A DNA stretch of 64,000 nucleotides. Origin: Novosphingobium sp. SG919. GTDB lineage: Bacteria > Pseudomonadota > Alphaproteobacteria > Sphingomonadales > Sphingomonadaceae. The DNA is taken from positions 434,001 to 498,000 of the forward strand of contig NZ_JABCNG010000003.1 in the NCBI RefSeq assembly GCF_012932495.1, read 5' to 3'. The translations under genes were made by a program, and so were the position numbers. Shown piece after piece: positions 1-8,595 of this stretch. The number at the start of each line of letters is the position of its first letter. Position 1 is the stretch's first letter. The notes under the pieces were generated by a model. That model was not told the origin of the DNA and searched no databases. It worked only from the letters and a program-made list of their open reading frames with translations.

Positions 1-880
1 TGGCGCCGCTATCGGCGAGGGTGACGAGATCGCCACCGGTCAGTTCCACCGTGCCCAGGCCTTCGAACTGGGCCACGGTCAGGTGCAGCACGTTGTCGGT
101 GGCATCGATCTTGTCGATTCCGGCATCGGCCAGCGCGGCAAAGGCAGAACTGGACAGGGCGGCGATGTTGGCGCCGGTGTCGCCCAGCGTGATCACGTCG
201 CCGGCGACCAGCTGCACCGTGCCGAGCGCCTGGTATTGCGCCACGCTCAGCGTCAGGACGTTGTCGGTGGCGTTGATCTTGTCAAAGCCCGAAGCGGCGA
301 GGCCCGCGATCTGCGCCACGCTCAGCGCGCCGATGCTGGCCCCCGTTCCCGACAGGGTGAGCACGTCGTTGGCAGCCACGGTCACCGTGCCGAGCGCCTG
401 GTATTGGGCGAGCGTCAGCGACAGGACATTGTTGGTCGCGTCGAGCTGGTCCACCCCGGCGTCGGCCAGCGCGGCGATGTCGGTGGCCGAAAGCGCAGAC
501 AGCGTGGTGCCCGTGCCGGTGAGCGTGACGGTGTCGCTGCTGGTGAGCGCCACGGTGCCCAGGGCCTGGTACTGCGCCACGGTCAGCGAGAGCGCATTGT
601 CGGAGGCGTCGATCTTGTCGATCCCGGCGTCGGCCAGGCCGTCAATGTCGGTGGCAGACAGCGCGGCGATGTGGGCGCCGGTATCGGCCAGCGTGATCAC
701 GTCGCCTGCCGCCAGCGTGACATCGCCAAGCGCCTGGTACTGCGCCACGGTAAGCGAGAGGACGTTGTCCGTCGCGTTGATCTTGGCAATGCCGTTGGTG
801 GCCAGATCGCCAAAATCGGCCGCGCTCAAGGCGGCGATATTGGCACCGGTATCGGCCAGCGTGTAGGTGTCGGCCGAGAC
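1..880 (-). repeat. 168-bp tandem coding repeats
   Basis: Equivalent positions of the unit (the segment encoding AQYQALG) fall at 61, 229, 397, 565 and 733, exactly 168 bp apart. The copies differ mostly by substitutions and keep the same length, which fits selection for a fixed structural unit of 56 residues. The array continues past the window start. Confidence 0.85.
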
Positions 881-931
881 ATAGGGCTTGTTGGCATTGT
901 AGGTCGACACGGTGACGTTGATGTTCGCCAT
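1..931 (-). CDS. Repeat-rich surface/secreted protein (N-terminal part, cut by window start)
   Basis: The reading frame begins with ATG at 931 behind a GAGGTG ribosome site and stays open to base 1, so the C-terminus lies outside the window. After a short unique N-terminus (MANINVTVSTYNANKP) the protein consists of 56-residue units that alternate 'DVITLADTGAxIAALS', 'GIDKIDATDN' and 'LSLTVAQYQALGTV'. At DNA level the unit is exactly 168 bp, repeated at least five times. There is no Sec signal peptide. Proteins of this architecture are usually large beta-solenoid or RTX-like products exported by type I secretion through a C-terminal signal; that is inference because the C-terminus is not visible. 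Confidence 0.8.
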   Translation of the reverse strand, partial: MANINVTVSTYNANKPYVSADTYTLADTGANIAALSAADFGDLATNGIAKINATDNVLSLTVAQYQALGDVTLAAGDVITLADTGAHIAALSATDIDGLADAGIDKIDASDNALSLTVAQYQALGTVALTSSDTVTLTGTGTTLSALSATDIAALADAGVDQLDATNNVLSLTLAQYQALGTVTVAANDVLTLSGTGASIGALSVAQIAGLAASGFDKINATDNVLTLSVAQYQALGTVQLVAGDVITLGDTGANIAALSSSAFAALADAGIDKIDATDNVLHLTVAQFEGLGTVELTGGDLVTLADSGA

Positions 932-1312
932 TTCTTGACACCTCAGGGCGTTGAAAAGAACATGGCGCACCGTCCCCGCTCGCGCAAAAAAGGCCGCCAG
1001 GTATACCGGGCCGCCAGGCGGGATGCCGGGCAGCGCAATTTTTCACGAGGTTCGGCGGCTTTATGCAAAATTGATCGAATCGGCACAATATGGGATCAAT
1101 TACGATGACTGCTAAGTATATTCACCAATACTGCTGGATTCGGTCCGCTGAACTTCATTCGCGTGCCGACATGCCGTGTTAACGGTGAATTTGTTTTCGG
1201 ATCGGCTTAAGCACAAATACGCGGGGTACAGTCGCAGAGCGCGCGCCTGCGCATGACGCCACAGCCCGGGCACTTGGCCCAAGCCCTTGTCTTGCCGATG
1301 AAAGGGGGGAAA
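932..1312. other. Intergenic region between repeat protein and tRNA-Arg
   Basis: I see no gene in these 381 bp. The left end carries the ribosome binding site of the repeat protein and a GC-rich dyad around 987-1025. The middle (about 1040-1200) is AT-richer than its flanks and is the likely promoter area for the repeat protein, but I could not pick convincing -35/-10 boxes. Confidence 0.5.
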
Positions 1313-1389
1313 TGGCGCACCCGACAGGATTCGAACCTGTGACCCCTGCCTTCGGAGGGCAGTACTCTATCCAGCTGAGCTACGGGTGC
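1313..1389 (-). tRNA. tRNA-Arg (anticodon CCG)
   Basis: Read on the minus strand, the sequence starts GCACCCG and ends CGGGTGC plus discriminator G and an encoded CCA, giving a perfect 7-bp acceptor stem. The D arm (AGCTCAGCTGGATAGAGT), the anticodon stem-loop CTGCC-CTCCGAA-GGCAG and the T arm with GGTTCGAATCC are all present. The anticodon CCG reads the arginine codon CGG, common in this high-GC genome. Length 77 nt including CCA. Confidence 0.97.
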
Positions 1390-1512
1390 GTGAGGAGGCG
1401 CCCTAGCAGCGCGGGGCGGGGCTTGCCAGCGCTTTTTGCAGCGCTGGCGGGCGGGGCAAACACACGGCACAAAATTAGGAATCCGTTAACAGTCGCACCC
1501 TAGCCTTTCCGC

Positions 1513-1983
1513 ATGGAACAGCCTCCCTTCCAGTCGTTCCGCCAGGCGGCGACAGGCCATGCCGCGCCGGGCCAGGCGCTGCCGGTCGGCGCGCCCGACG
1601 TGCTGGGTGCCGATCGCCTGGTCGCGCGGGCGCGGGCCGCGGGCACTTCGCCGCTCGACACGGTATGGATCGCGCTGCACGAAGCGGCCCGCGCCGTGGC
1701 CATGCTTGCCGGGCGCGGGCCCGAACCGCTGCGCCCCGATGTGCGAAACTTCCCGGCGATCATGCGCTCCACCGGTGGATGGCGGGCCGAACGCGCGCGC
1801 CAGGGGATCGAGGATCTGGCCGCGATCCTGCAACCCGGACTGCGCGCGCTGCTGGCCGCGCAGGGACGGACGCCGCCCGATGGGCTGCGCCGCGCCGCGC
1901 AAGTGCTGTGGCAGGAATTCGACACTGCCCGCGCCACGCTGCTCGAATTGATCCCGCCGCTCAATCTCAAGCCGCAGCGATAG
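1513..1983 (+). CDS. Conserved hypothetical protein, 156 aa
   Basis: A soluble, Ala/Arg-rich protein without signal peptide, membrane segment or motif that I recognise. The frame has the codon use of the neighbouring genes (strong G/C at third positions). It runs between the tRNA and mmcB on the same strand as mmcB, with 45 bp between stop and the mmcB start, so the two could be co-transcribed. The opposite strand is also open over much of the same stretch, as often happens at this GC content. I assign no function. Confidence 0.65.
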   Translation: MEQPPFQSFRQAATGHAAPGQALPVGAPDVLGADRLVARARAAGTSPLDTVWIALHEAARAVAMLAGRGPEPLRPDVRNFPAIMRSTGGWRAERARQGIEDLAAILQPGLRALLAAQGRTPPDGLRRAAQVLWQEFDTARATLLELIPPLNLKPQR

Positions 1984-2028
1984 GCGGCGCGGCTTTACCT
2001 GTTCGCATTATGTTCCTAATCTGGCGCC

Positions 2029-2553
2029 ATGCCCGATTCGATTCTCGCCCCTTCCTCGCCCGTGCCACCTGTTGATGCGGCGGCCGTGCCGGCGCTGGCC
2101 GATGCCGCTGCGGTTGCGCGCGGGATTGCCCGGCTGTTTGCCCGCAACGATATCTGGTGCCTGGCGGAAATGCCGCTGCGCAATGGCCGCCGCGCCGATC
2201 TGATGGGCATCGATGGCAAGGGGCGGGTGGTGATCGTGGAAATCAAGGTCAGCCGCGCCGATCTGCTGGGCGATGCCAAGTGGCCTGAATACCTGGATCA
2301 TTGTGATCGGTTCTATTGGGGGCTGGCGCCGCACCTGGATCGCGGCGTGCTTAACGACCCGGCTTTTCTGCCCGAAGCCTGCGGGATCATCGTGGCCGAT
2401 GGTTATGACGCGGAAATCCTGCGGCCCGCGCCCAGCCTGCCGCTGGCGGCCGCGCGTCGCAAGGTGGAGGTGGAGCGGCTGGCGCGCGCCGCGCTGCGCC
2501 GCCAGGTGGTGGCCGCTGATCCGGCCTGCGCCACCTGGGCGATCGATTACTGA
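2029..2553 (+). CDS. mmcB: MmcB-family DNA repair protein
   Basis: The 174-residue protein matches the MmcB (DUF1052) family. Its conserved core runs from RRADL (residues 54-58) through VVIVEIKVSRADLLGD (67-82) to KWPEYLD and CDRFYWGL (84-99). Asp57, Glu71 and Lys73 are spaced like the catalytic residues of PD-(D/E)XK nucleases. In Caulobacter, mmcB belongs to the DNA-damage response (established for the family); its exact reaction is less clear. It overlaps the convergent HTH gene by 7 bp at its 3' end. Confidence 0.85.
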   Translation: MPDSILAPSSPVPPVDAAAVPALADAAAVARGIARLFARNDIWCLAEMPLRNGRRADLMGIDGKGRVVIVEIKVSRADLLGDAKWPEYLDHCDRFYWGLAPHLDRGVLNDPAFLPEACGIIVADGYDAEILRPAPSLPLAAARRKVEVERLARAALRRQVVAADPACATWAIDY

Positions 2554-2984
2554 TCCGCGCGCCCAGCGGCCCTGGGTTGACGATCCTGGGCTGACGCGCG
2601 CAGCACTTTGGACACCAGCGCCTGGGATACCGAAAGCACGCGCGCCGTCTCGGTCTGGGTCAGGCCGCGGGCCGCCAGGGCGACGATGGACGCATCGCGC
2701 GCCGCTCGCGCCGCCGCGCCACGCCCGGCCAATGCCGCGGGCGCTTCGGGCGCATCGGCAACCGGTTCGGGCAGAGTGAGGCCGGGGCCGATGATGTCCC
2801 GCGTGGCCGTACGGCCATCGGCGGCGCTGGTGGCGAGGCGCGCCAGGCCGGCGATCTTGTCGATCGACAGGGTGCAGCGGGCCACCGCCGAATCCCCCAT
2901 GGCTTGGCCCAGCAGGGCCATTACTGCTCCGGCAAAACCTTCATCGGCGGCTTTTTCCGCCTGACGCTTGCGCTTTTTGCCCAT
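2547..2984 (-). CDS. Small helix-turn-helix protein
   Basis: The 145-residue protein begins with a Lys/Arg-rich tail (MGKKRKRQAEK). Near its C-terminus is a clear helix-turn-helix, GLTQTETARVLSVSQALVSK (about residues 107-126), typical of Trp-repressor/recombinase-resolvase-like DNA-binding helices. The centre is Ala/Pro-rich and likely flexible. No effector domain is visible, so it is probably a small DNA-binding regulator with unknown target. It converges on mmcB and lies downstream of the signalling module on the same strand, 82 bp after that operon ends. Confidence 0.65.
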   Translation of the reverse strand: MGKKRKRQAEKAADEGFAGAVMALLGQAMGDSAVARCTLSIDKIAGLARLATSAADGRTATRDIIGPGLTLPEPVADAPEAPAALAGRGAAARAARDASIVALAARGLTQTETARVLSVSQALVSKVLRASAQDRQPRAAGRADQ

Positions 2985-3066
2985 TACCGGCCTCTTTCGG
3001 CGTCAGAAATGATAGGGAGTTTATTCGTAATAGCATGAGTATCACGAATAGACCTGCCGGCAAGCG

Positions 3067-4182
3067 CTAGATATCGAAATCCAGGGGCTGTGTCTCGGCA
3101 AGGCACAAGTCGTCGCTGGCCAGTTTCAGCGTCAGGCAGGCACGGGTGCCCGGCCGCGCTTTGCCTTGATGGGCCGCGCCGTGCACCAGCTTCGCCCCGC
3201 GCGACCGCGTGAGCGCGTCGATCAGCCGCGTGCCAAGGCCGGTGCCCTGGACAGCGCCGTCGGCGGGCATGCCCTGGCCGTCGTCTTCCACGCACAGCGT
3301 CAGGTGCGGCGCGGCATCGTCTTCGGCGGGCGCCACGTGCAGGGTGACGCGCACTTCGCCTTCCTCATCGGCCGGATAGGCGTATTTGCAGGCATTGCCG
3401 ACCAGTTCATTGGTCGCCAGGCCGATGGTCACGGCCAGATCGGTCTTGAGCCGCACCGGATCGGCGTGCACGGTTACCGTGCGCGGCCGCTGGGCGGACC
3501 AGGCATCGCCCATGTCGGACGCCAGGGCCGCGAGATATTCGTCGATCGCCACGAATTCCACGTCGTTGGTGGTATAGAGGCGGCGGTTGACCTGGGCGAT
3601 CGTGGCAATGCGTTGGTGGGCGCGGTGCAGCGCGTCGCGCGCGGCCTCGTTGTCCACGCTGCGCGCCTGCATCGAAACGAACGCCATGACCATCTGCAGG
3701 TTGTTGGCCACGCGGTGGTTCACTTCGCGCAGCAGCGTTTCCAGCCGGGCATTGCTGGCGCGCAGATCCTGTTCGGCGCGATCGCGCGCGCCGCGCAGGG
3801 CGGCCGCTTCCAGCACTTGCTCGAAACTCTGGGCGAGAAGGTCGAAGAAATCCTCGCCCACCGCCTTGACCACATAGTCTTGCGCCCCGGCCTTGAGCGC
3901 GGCCACGGCAATCCGGCTTTCCTCCGACCCGGTGACATAGACCACAGGCGGGCAATCAGGCAGCGCGCGCAAGGCTTCCAGCGTGGACAGGCCATCCCGG
4001 CCGGGCATGTAGTGATCGACGGCAACCAGATCGAACCGTTCGCGCGTGGTCAGCGCAACGCCTTCATCTCCGCTGGCTGCGGTGGTGACGTCATAACCCT
4101 TGCGCGCCAGCACACGCGCCACGAGACGCCTTAGCCCCTCGTCGTCGTCGATGTAGAGAATGCGCGGGGTCTGTTGGGTCAA
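3067..4182 (-). CDS. Response regulator-histidine kinase hybrid (REC + HWE/HisKA_2 kinase)
   Basis: Residues 1-125 form a receiver domain with phosphoacceptor Asp56 in VAVDHYMPG, acidic pocket DDD (12-14) and Lys106. A short linker leads to a HisKA_2/HWE-like kinase: the phosphoacceptor His156 lies in LREVNHRVANNLQMV, the N-box is TNELVGNACKYAYP (257-270), and the G-boxes are EDDGQGMP and GTGLGTRL. The receiver-first order means this kinase is switched by phosphorylation rather than by a membrane sensor. It overlaps the upstream single-domain regulator by 4 bp, so three genes form one unit: sensor kinase, regulator, hybrid. The output is not visible. Confidence 0.88.
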   Translation of the reverse strand: MTQQTPRILYIDDDEGLRRLVARVLARKGYDVTTAASGDEGVALTTRERFDLVAVDHYMPGRDGLSTLEALRALPDCPPVVYVTGSEESRIAVAALKAGAQDYVVKAVGEDFFDLLAQSFEQVLEAAALRGARDRAEQDLRASNARLETLLREVNHRVANNLQMVMAFVSMQARSVDNEAARDALHRAHQRIATIAQVNRRLYTTNDVEFVAIDEYLAALASDMGDAWSAQRPRTVTVHADPVRLKTDLAVTIGLATNELVGNACKYAYPADEEGEVRVTLHVAPAEDDAAPHLTLCVEDDGQGMPADGAVQGTGLGTRLIDALTRSRGAKLVHGAAHQGKARPGTRACLTLKLASDDLCLAETQPLDFDI

Positions 4183-4625
4183 ACCTCCTCCGCACTCGGT
4201 ATCTGGATAACCGAGAGGAACAGGCCAAGCTGCCGGATCGCATCGGCAAAGCTTTCATAATTGACCGGTTTGGTGATGTAGACGTTGCAGCCCAGGTCGT
4301 AGCAGCGCTGGATCTCCACCTTGTCGTCGGTGGTGGTCAGCACAACCACCGGCGTGCGGCGCAGCGGGCCTGCATCGCTCTTGATCCGGGCAAGGATATC
4401 GATCCCGCTCATGTCGGGCAGGTTGAGATCGAGCAGCACCAGCGCGGGGCCGTTGTGGCTGGGGCCGTGTTCGCCGTCCAGCAGGAACGCGAGCGCCGAA
4501 GTGCCATCGACGAAATGGTGGATCGTGTTGGAAATACCCGCCCGGCGGATATTCTTCTCGATCAGACGGGCATGGCCCTCGTCGTCTTCGATCATCACGA
4601 TGTTGACCGGACGTTGGTTATCCAT
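4179..4625 (-). CDS. Single-domain response regulator (Rcp1/CheY-like)
   Basis: The protein is a lone receiver domain of 148 residues with acidic residues EDDE (13-16), phosphoacceptor Asp66 in LVLLDLNLP, a switch Thr in VVLTTT, and Lys in YITKPV. I chose ATG at 4625 because it follows a GCGGAAAG ribosome site and begins the receiver fold at once; a longer frame starts inside the upstream kinase gene. Start and upstream stop overlap by 8 bp. Small regulators of this type commonly take phosphate from bacteriophytochrome-like kinases, which fits the kinase encoded just upstream. Confidence 0.88.
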   Translation of the reverse strand: MDNQRPVNIVMIEDDEGHARLIEKNIRRAGISNTIHHFVDGTSALAFLLDGEHGPSHNGPALVLLDLNLPDMSGIDILARIKSDAGPLRRTPVVVLTTTDDKVEIQRCYDLGCNVYITKPVNYESFADAIRQLGLFLSVIQIPSAEEV

Positions 4626-6123
4626 TGCTTTCCGCGCCTTTCCATTCGATCGGAAGATTGACACGGAATGTAGCCCCTTGGCCCAGTTCCGATACCACCT
4701 CGATCACACCGCCCAGGCGATAGGCAAGCGCGCGAACATGCGCAAGGCCAATGCCTTCGCCTGGCTGGTCCTGCACGCCAGAGCGCCGGAAAAGGTCGAA
4801 GATGCGCTCGTGATCGCGCGGATCGATGCCGCGCCCGTTGTCGGTCACTTCGATGATGGCGCGCCCGCGCACAGCCTTGCCGCTGATGTGGATTTCACCC
4901 GGACGGCCAGGCTGCAGGTACTTGAGCGCGTTTTCCATGAGGTTGGACAGGATCTGTTCCACCGCGGTGCGGTCGCTCGTCACGGTGGGCAGTGGCGCGA
5001 TGGTCAGGGCCGTGCCGGTTTCCATCAGCCGGTGCTGGATGGAATCGGCGATGGAGCGCACCACCACGTTGAGGTCCAGCGCCTCGGGCGCCAGGGTGCG
5101 CCGCCCTTCGCGCGAGAGGCGCAGGATGGCGTTGATCAGCCGGTCCATCTTCTGGGTGGAACTGCGGATGAAGCCGATCGCCTCGGGCAGGTCTTCGGCA
5201 ACGGCCCGGCGCACGTCTTCCTTGGAAGGCGTCGTCGCGCCGGGCTGTGCCGGATCATCGAGCGAGCGGGCAATCACTTTCGTGGCCGCTTCGAGTTCGG
5301 CGGTAAAGCCCATGACATTGACCAGCGGGGAGCGCAGGTCGTGGCTCACGATATAGGCAAAGCGCTGGATTTCGGCATTGGCACGCTGCAATTCGGTGGT
5401 GCGTGAATCGACCAGGCGCTCAAGATCGAGGTTGAGCGCGCTCAGTTCGAGGCGCGAGGCCCGCAATTCGCGCAGCGTGCGCCGCACCAGCAGGATCGTG
5501 GCGCTGGCCACGGCCAGGATCAGCAGGCAGATTGCCGCCAGGACCAGGTTGAACGTGCGCAGGTTCTGCGTCTGCGTCGCTTCGCGCTGGCGCAAAAGGT
5601 TGCGCTCTTCGTCGGCCATGGCATCGGCCGCCTTGCGGATCTGCCGGATGTGCACGACCACGGGATCGTTGAAGAAGTCTTGGCGCAGCGCGATCTGCGC
5701 TTTCCGGCCCCGGCCACGCTCGGCCCGTTCTGCCACGACATAGTCGGTCAGCAACTGGCGCATCACGCGAATGTTGGCGGCCTGCGTGGCATTGTCGAGG
5801 GTCTTTTTCTGCAGCACGTCAAGATCGGCCACGGCGCTGGCCAGCGCCTGGTCGAACAGGCCATTGAAGGCGGGATCGTCGCTCAGCAGGCGTCCGCGCC
5901 GCGCGGTTTCCATGCGTTCGGCCTTGCTGGCAAAGGCGCCGATGCGCGCCTGCACTTCCAGCGTATGGGCCACCCAGCGCTCGCTGTCGGTGTTGCGCTG
6001 CTGCGTCCACAGCGCCGCGCCAAGGCCGGCGAGCAAAGCGGCAAATCCGATCGAAAGCAGCGTGAGAATGAAGCGATTGACCCGGGCATCGCGGCCCAAC
6101 GCGGTCAGCTTGGTCGATTGCAT
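4618..6123 (-). CDS. Membrane sensor histidine kinase with CHASE3-like domain
   Basis: The 501-residue protein has two membrane helices (about 18-39 and 191-213) enclosing a helical periplasmic domain of CHASE3 type. A coiled coil follows, then a HisKA domain with phosphoacceptor His261 in YIVSHDLRSPLVN. The ATPase domain shows the N-box SNLMENALKYLQPG, then TDNGRGID and GEGIGLAHV. Start ATG 6123 follows GGGAAGG; the longer open frame has no ribosome site. It heads an operon with a single-domain regulator and a receiver-kinase hybrid. The signal is unknown; CHASE3 domains sense extracellular cues of undefined nature. Confidence 0.88.
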   Translation of the reverse strand: MQSTKLTALGRDARVNRFILTLLSIGFAALLAGLGAALWTQQRNTDSERWVAHTLEVQARIGAFASKAERMETARRGRLLSDDPAFNGLFDQALASAVADLDVLQKKTLDNATQAANIRVMRQLLTDYVVAERAERGRGRKAQIALRQDFFNDPVVVHIRQIRKAADAMADEERNLLRQREATQTQNLRTFNLVLAAICLLILAVASATILLVRRTLRELRASRLELSALNLDLERLVDSRTTELQRANAEIQRFAYIVSHDLRSPLVNVMGFTAELEAATKVIARSLDDPAQPGATTPSKEDVRRAVAEDLPEAIGFIRSSTQKMDRLINAILRLSREGRRTLAPEALDLNVVVRSIADSIQHRLMETGTALTIAPLPTVTSDRTAVEQILSNLMENALKYLQPGRPGEIHISGKAVRGRAIIEVTDNGRGIDPRDHERIFDLFRRSGVQDQPGEGIGLAHVRALAYRLGGVIEVVSELGQGATFRVNLPIEWKGAESNG

Positions 6124-6295
6124 GGAAACCCTTCCCGCGCGGCCCGATCGAAAAATGGCGTCGCGCGCCCGTGGCCAGAATGCAGCCGGGTTCGCTTGGT
6201 TCCCGCGCCGCCAGCTGCCAATGAAAAGGGGCGCGTGCCGATTGGCGCGCGCCCCCATGTTCAGGGTCGTTGTTCAGGCCGCATGACCCAAGCGA

Positions 6296-7888
6296 TCAGA
6301 CCACGCGGCGCACCTTGTTGCGGTGCTGGCCGGTGGTGGCGGGGCCACGCGGGCGGAAGCGGCGCTTGGCCGCCGCTTCGCCGGTGGCTTCGTGCCGGGC
6401 ATTGTCGGCGCGGGGCGCATCGACGCGCTTGGCGCCATCGCCGCGCGGCGCCTCGCGGCGACGGTCCTGGCCGTTGCGATCGGCCGCCACGCGCTCGTCA
6501 GGGCGGCGTTCGGGGCGCGGCGCGGCCGTGCCGTCACGGCGCGGGGCATCGCCGCGGGCCGGCTGGCTGCGCCCGCCATCGCGGCGTGCGCCGTCACCAC
6601 GGCCACCATCGCGACGACCGCCATCGCTGCGGCCGCCTTCACCACGACCGGCACCGGGGCGACCCCGGCCATGGTCACGGCGTGCTTCGTGTTCTTCATC
6701 CGCCGGGCGGCGGCTGGGCGCGGGCAGGCGTGCGGCATCGGCCAGGAAGTTTTCCGGCAGCGGCATGACAGCGGGCTTCACCTTGGTGAGGCGTTCGATA
6801 TCACGCAGGTAGGGCTTTTCGTCGGGCGCGCAGAAGCTGATCGCCACGCCATCGGCCCCGGCGCGCGCGGTGCGGCCGATGCGGTGGACATATTGTTCGG
6901 GCACGTTGGGCAGTTCGAAGTTGAACACGTGGCTCACCCCCGAAACGTCGATGCCGCGCGCGGCGATGTCGGTCGCCACCAGGATCGGGCACGAACCCTG
7001 GCGGAATGCCTCCAGCGCAGCGGTGCGCTGGGCCTGGCTCTTGTTGCCATGGATGGCGCGCGCATCGATGCCGGCGGCGGCCAGATTGCGGGCCACGCGA
7101 TCGGCACCGTGCTTGGTGCGGGTGAACACGATGCCGCGATCGAGCTGCTTTTCAGCAAGCAGGCGGCGCACGGTCAGCGACAGCAGCGCCTGCTTTTCGG
7201 GCTGGTTGAGGAAGCTGACGAACTGTTCGACGCGTTCGACCGTGGTCGATTGCGGGGCCACTTCGACGCGCACCGGGTTCTTGATGAACTGCTTGCCCAG
7301 GTCTTCGATCGACTTGGGCATGGTGGCGGAAAAGAACAGGCTCTGGCGCTTGGCCGGCAGCAGGTTGGCCACCCGCTTGAGTGCGTGGATGAAGCCCAGG
7401 TCCATCATCTGGTCGGCTTCGTCCAGCACGAAGATTTCCACCCGGCCCAAGGTCAGCGCGCGGTTGTCGATCAGGTCGAGCAGGCGGCCAGGGGTGGCCA
7501 CCAGCACGTCGACACCCGGCACCAGGCGGCGGGCCTGCTTGCTGATGGGAATGCCACCGAACACGCAATCGACCGACAGCTTGAGGTTCTTGGCATAGCC
7601 CTTCATGTTGTCGGCAATCTGCGCGGCCAGTTCGCGCGTGGGCGACAGCACGAGCATGCGGCACGACGCCGGCTTGCGCGGCTGGGGATCGGCGGCCAGG
7701 CGGTGCAGCGAAGGCAGCGAGAACGCGGCGGTCTTGCCGGTGCCGGTCTGGGCAATGCCCAGCAGATCGCGCCCTTCCAGCAGGGCCGGAATGGATTGCT
7801 GCTGAATTGGGGTTGGATCGTTGTAGCCCTTGGTCTCAAGCGCGCGAAGAATCGGCTCGGCCAGGCCAAGGTCGGAAAAATAGGACAT
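6296..7888 (-). CDS. rhlE: DEAD-box ATP-dependent RNA helicase (RhlE type)
   Basis: The 530-residue protein starts MSYFSDLGLAEPILRALE, the typical RhlE N-terminus with Q-motif. It has Walker A AQTGTGKT (46-53), PTRELAAQI, VLDEADQMMDLGF (DEAD box), SAT, and the C-terminal HRIGRTARAG. A basic, low-complexity tail of about 150 residues rich in RDGGR/RGD repeats ends in KVRRVV and probably gives non-specific RNA binding. RhlE-type enzymes remodel RNA in ribosome assembly and mRNA decay. ATG 7888 is chosen because the conserved domain starts there; a 61-residue upstream extension is open but lacks family features. The 5' region is over 300 bp long and may be a regulated leader. Confidence 0.92.
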   Translation of the reverse strand: MSYFSDLGLAEPILRALETKGYNDPTPIQQQSIPALLEGRDLLGIAQTGTGKTAAFSLPSLHRLAADPQPRKPASCRMLVLSPTRELAAQIADNMKGYAKNLKLSVDCVFGGIPISKQARRLVPGVDVLVATPGRLLDLIDNRALTLGRVEIFVLDEADQMMDLGFIHALKRVANLLPAKRQSLFFSATMPKSIEDLGKQFIKNPVRVEVAPQSTTVERVEQFVSFLNQPEKQALLSLTVRRLLAEKQLDRGIVFTRTKHGADRVARNLAAAGIDARAIHGNKSQAQRTAALEAFRQGSCPILVATDIAARGIDVSGVSHVFNFELPNVPEQYVHRIGRTARAGADGVAISFCAPDEKPYLRDIERLTKVKPAVMPLPENFLADAARLPAPSRRPADEEHEARRDHGRGRPGAGRGEGGRSDGGRRDGGRGDGARRDGGRSQPARGDAPRRDGTAAPRPERRPDERVAADRNGQDRRREAPRGDGAKRVDAPRADNARHEATGEAAAKRRFRPRGPATTGQHRNKVRRVV

Positions 7889-8200
7889 GGAGTTCCAGTG
7901 CTTTTCAAAGCCTCCCACGGCCGATCGCCAGTGGGCGACGGGCCGCGTGCGGCAAGGGTCGAACATGCGACCCCTTGCGTGATAAAGGGAGGCGGGTGGG
8001 GCACGATGCGCGCGGCCGGGGCGGATCGTTTCCGAAACGGTCGATCTCACGCTTGCCCGGGCCTCTGTCACCTGCTGCGCACATGGCCCCTAAGGGCATG
8101 GGCAGCGGGCGCATCGCACCTGCTGGGCACGGCCTTAGGGGCAAATGCTGCGCTGCGCAAGGAAATTGCGCGCCGGGCATGCCAGGCCTATGGCCATGCG
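7889..8200. other. Long divergent intergenic region upstream of rhlE
   Basis: No supported gene lies in these 312 bp, although a frame in phase with the DUF1289 gene is open across part of it. A 10-bp perfect inverted repeat (8086-8095 GCCCCTAAGG, 8133-8142 CCTTAGGGGC) with a 37-nt spacer could form a long hairpin. It lies about 200 bp upstream of rhlE and 60 bp upstream of the DUF1289 gene. Confidence 0.45.
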
Positions 8201-8383
8201 ATGGAAGCGCCACCCAGCCCATGCACCGGCGTCTGCGCGATCGATCCGGCCAGCGCGCTATGCCGGGGATGCGCGCGCACGATCACCGAAATCACCGCAT
8301 GGTATCACGCCGAGCCGGCGGAAAAGCGTGCGATCCTGGCACGTTGTGAAAAACGCCTTGCCAGCAGCGGCAAGGCGCCGTAA
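8201..8383 (+). CDS. DUF1289 family small cysteine-rich protein
   Basis: The 60-residue protein has the DUF1289 pattern: PSPCTGVCAIDP near the start, then LCRGCARTITEITAW, then a helical tail with a final Cys. The four cysteines (8, 12, 21, 24) suggest a small metal or Fe-S site; function is unknown in the family. Start ATG 8201 is chosen because it immediately precedes the conserved PCxGxC motif; the frame is open upstream but without family features. A GC-rich hairpin (8354-8377) forms over its last codons and may end transcription. Confidence 0.82.
   Translation: MEAPPSPCTGVCAIDPASALCRGCARTITEITAWYHAEPAEKRAILARCEKRLASSGKAP
8354..8377 (+). terminator. Hairpin over the DUF1289 3' end
   Basis: A perfect 9-bp stem CGCCTTGCC/GGCAAGGCG with loop AGCAGC overlaps the last codons of the DUF1289 gene, just before the Mn riboswitch. 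There is no U-run after it, so an intrinsic terminator role is uncertain. Confidence 0.35.
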
Positions 8384-8395
8384 CGGCCGCCGCAC

Positions 8396-8517
8396 GTCAC
8401 TTGGGGAGTAGCCACCGCACAAGCCGTGCGGCGCCCAGCGTCAACATGCTTGGTCGAGAGGCCATGGCGCGGGCAGAGGCAGGCCGGATAGGCCTGCTGC
8501 GGGCAAGACCAAATGAC
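8396..8517 (+). promoter_or_regulatory. yybP-ykoY (manganese) riboswitch
   Basis: The segment carries the hallmarks of the yybP-ykoY aptamer in order. The 5' strand GTCACTTGGGGAGTAGCC pairs at its base with CCAAATGAC (8509-8517) to form P1. The core has GTCAACATGCTTGG (8439-8452), GAGGCCATGGCGCGG (8457-8471) and the 3' strand GGGCAAGACC (8501-8510). It stands 78 bp upstream of a GDT1/UPF0016 Mn exporter gene, a known target of this riboswitch class in proteobacteria. Mn2+ binding would be expected to switch on the exporter. The expression platform lies in 8518-8595; I could not define its alternative pairing. Confidence 0.87.
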
Positions 8518-8595
8518 AGCACGCGAATCGCTCGGCCGGGCGGATTTGCGCGTTGTCGTTTGTCTTGGTTTCGCCTGGCCCCGGATCATATCACC

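Noticed and set aside
6323..8383. 686-codon plus-strand frame through the helicase gene into DUF1289
   Set aside because: It is the GC-driven antisense of rhlE; only the last 60 codons match a known family (DUF1289).
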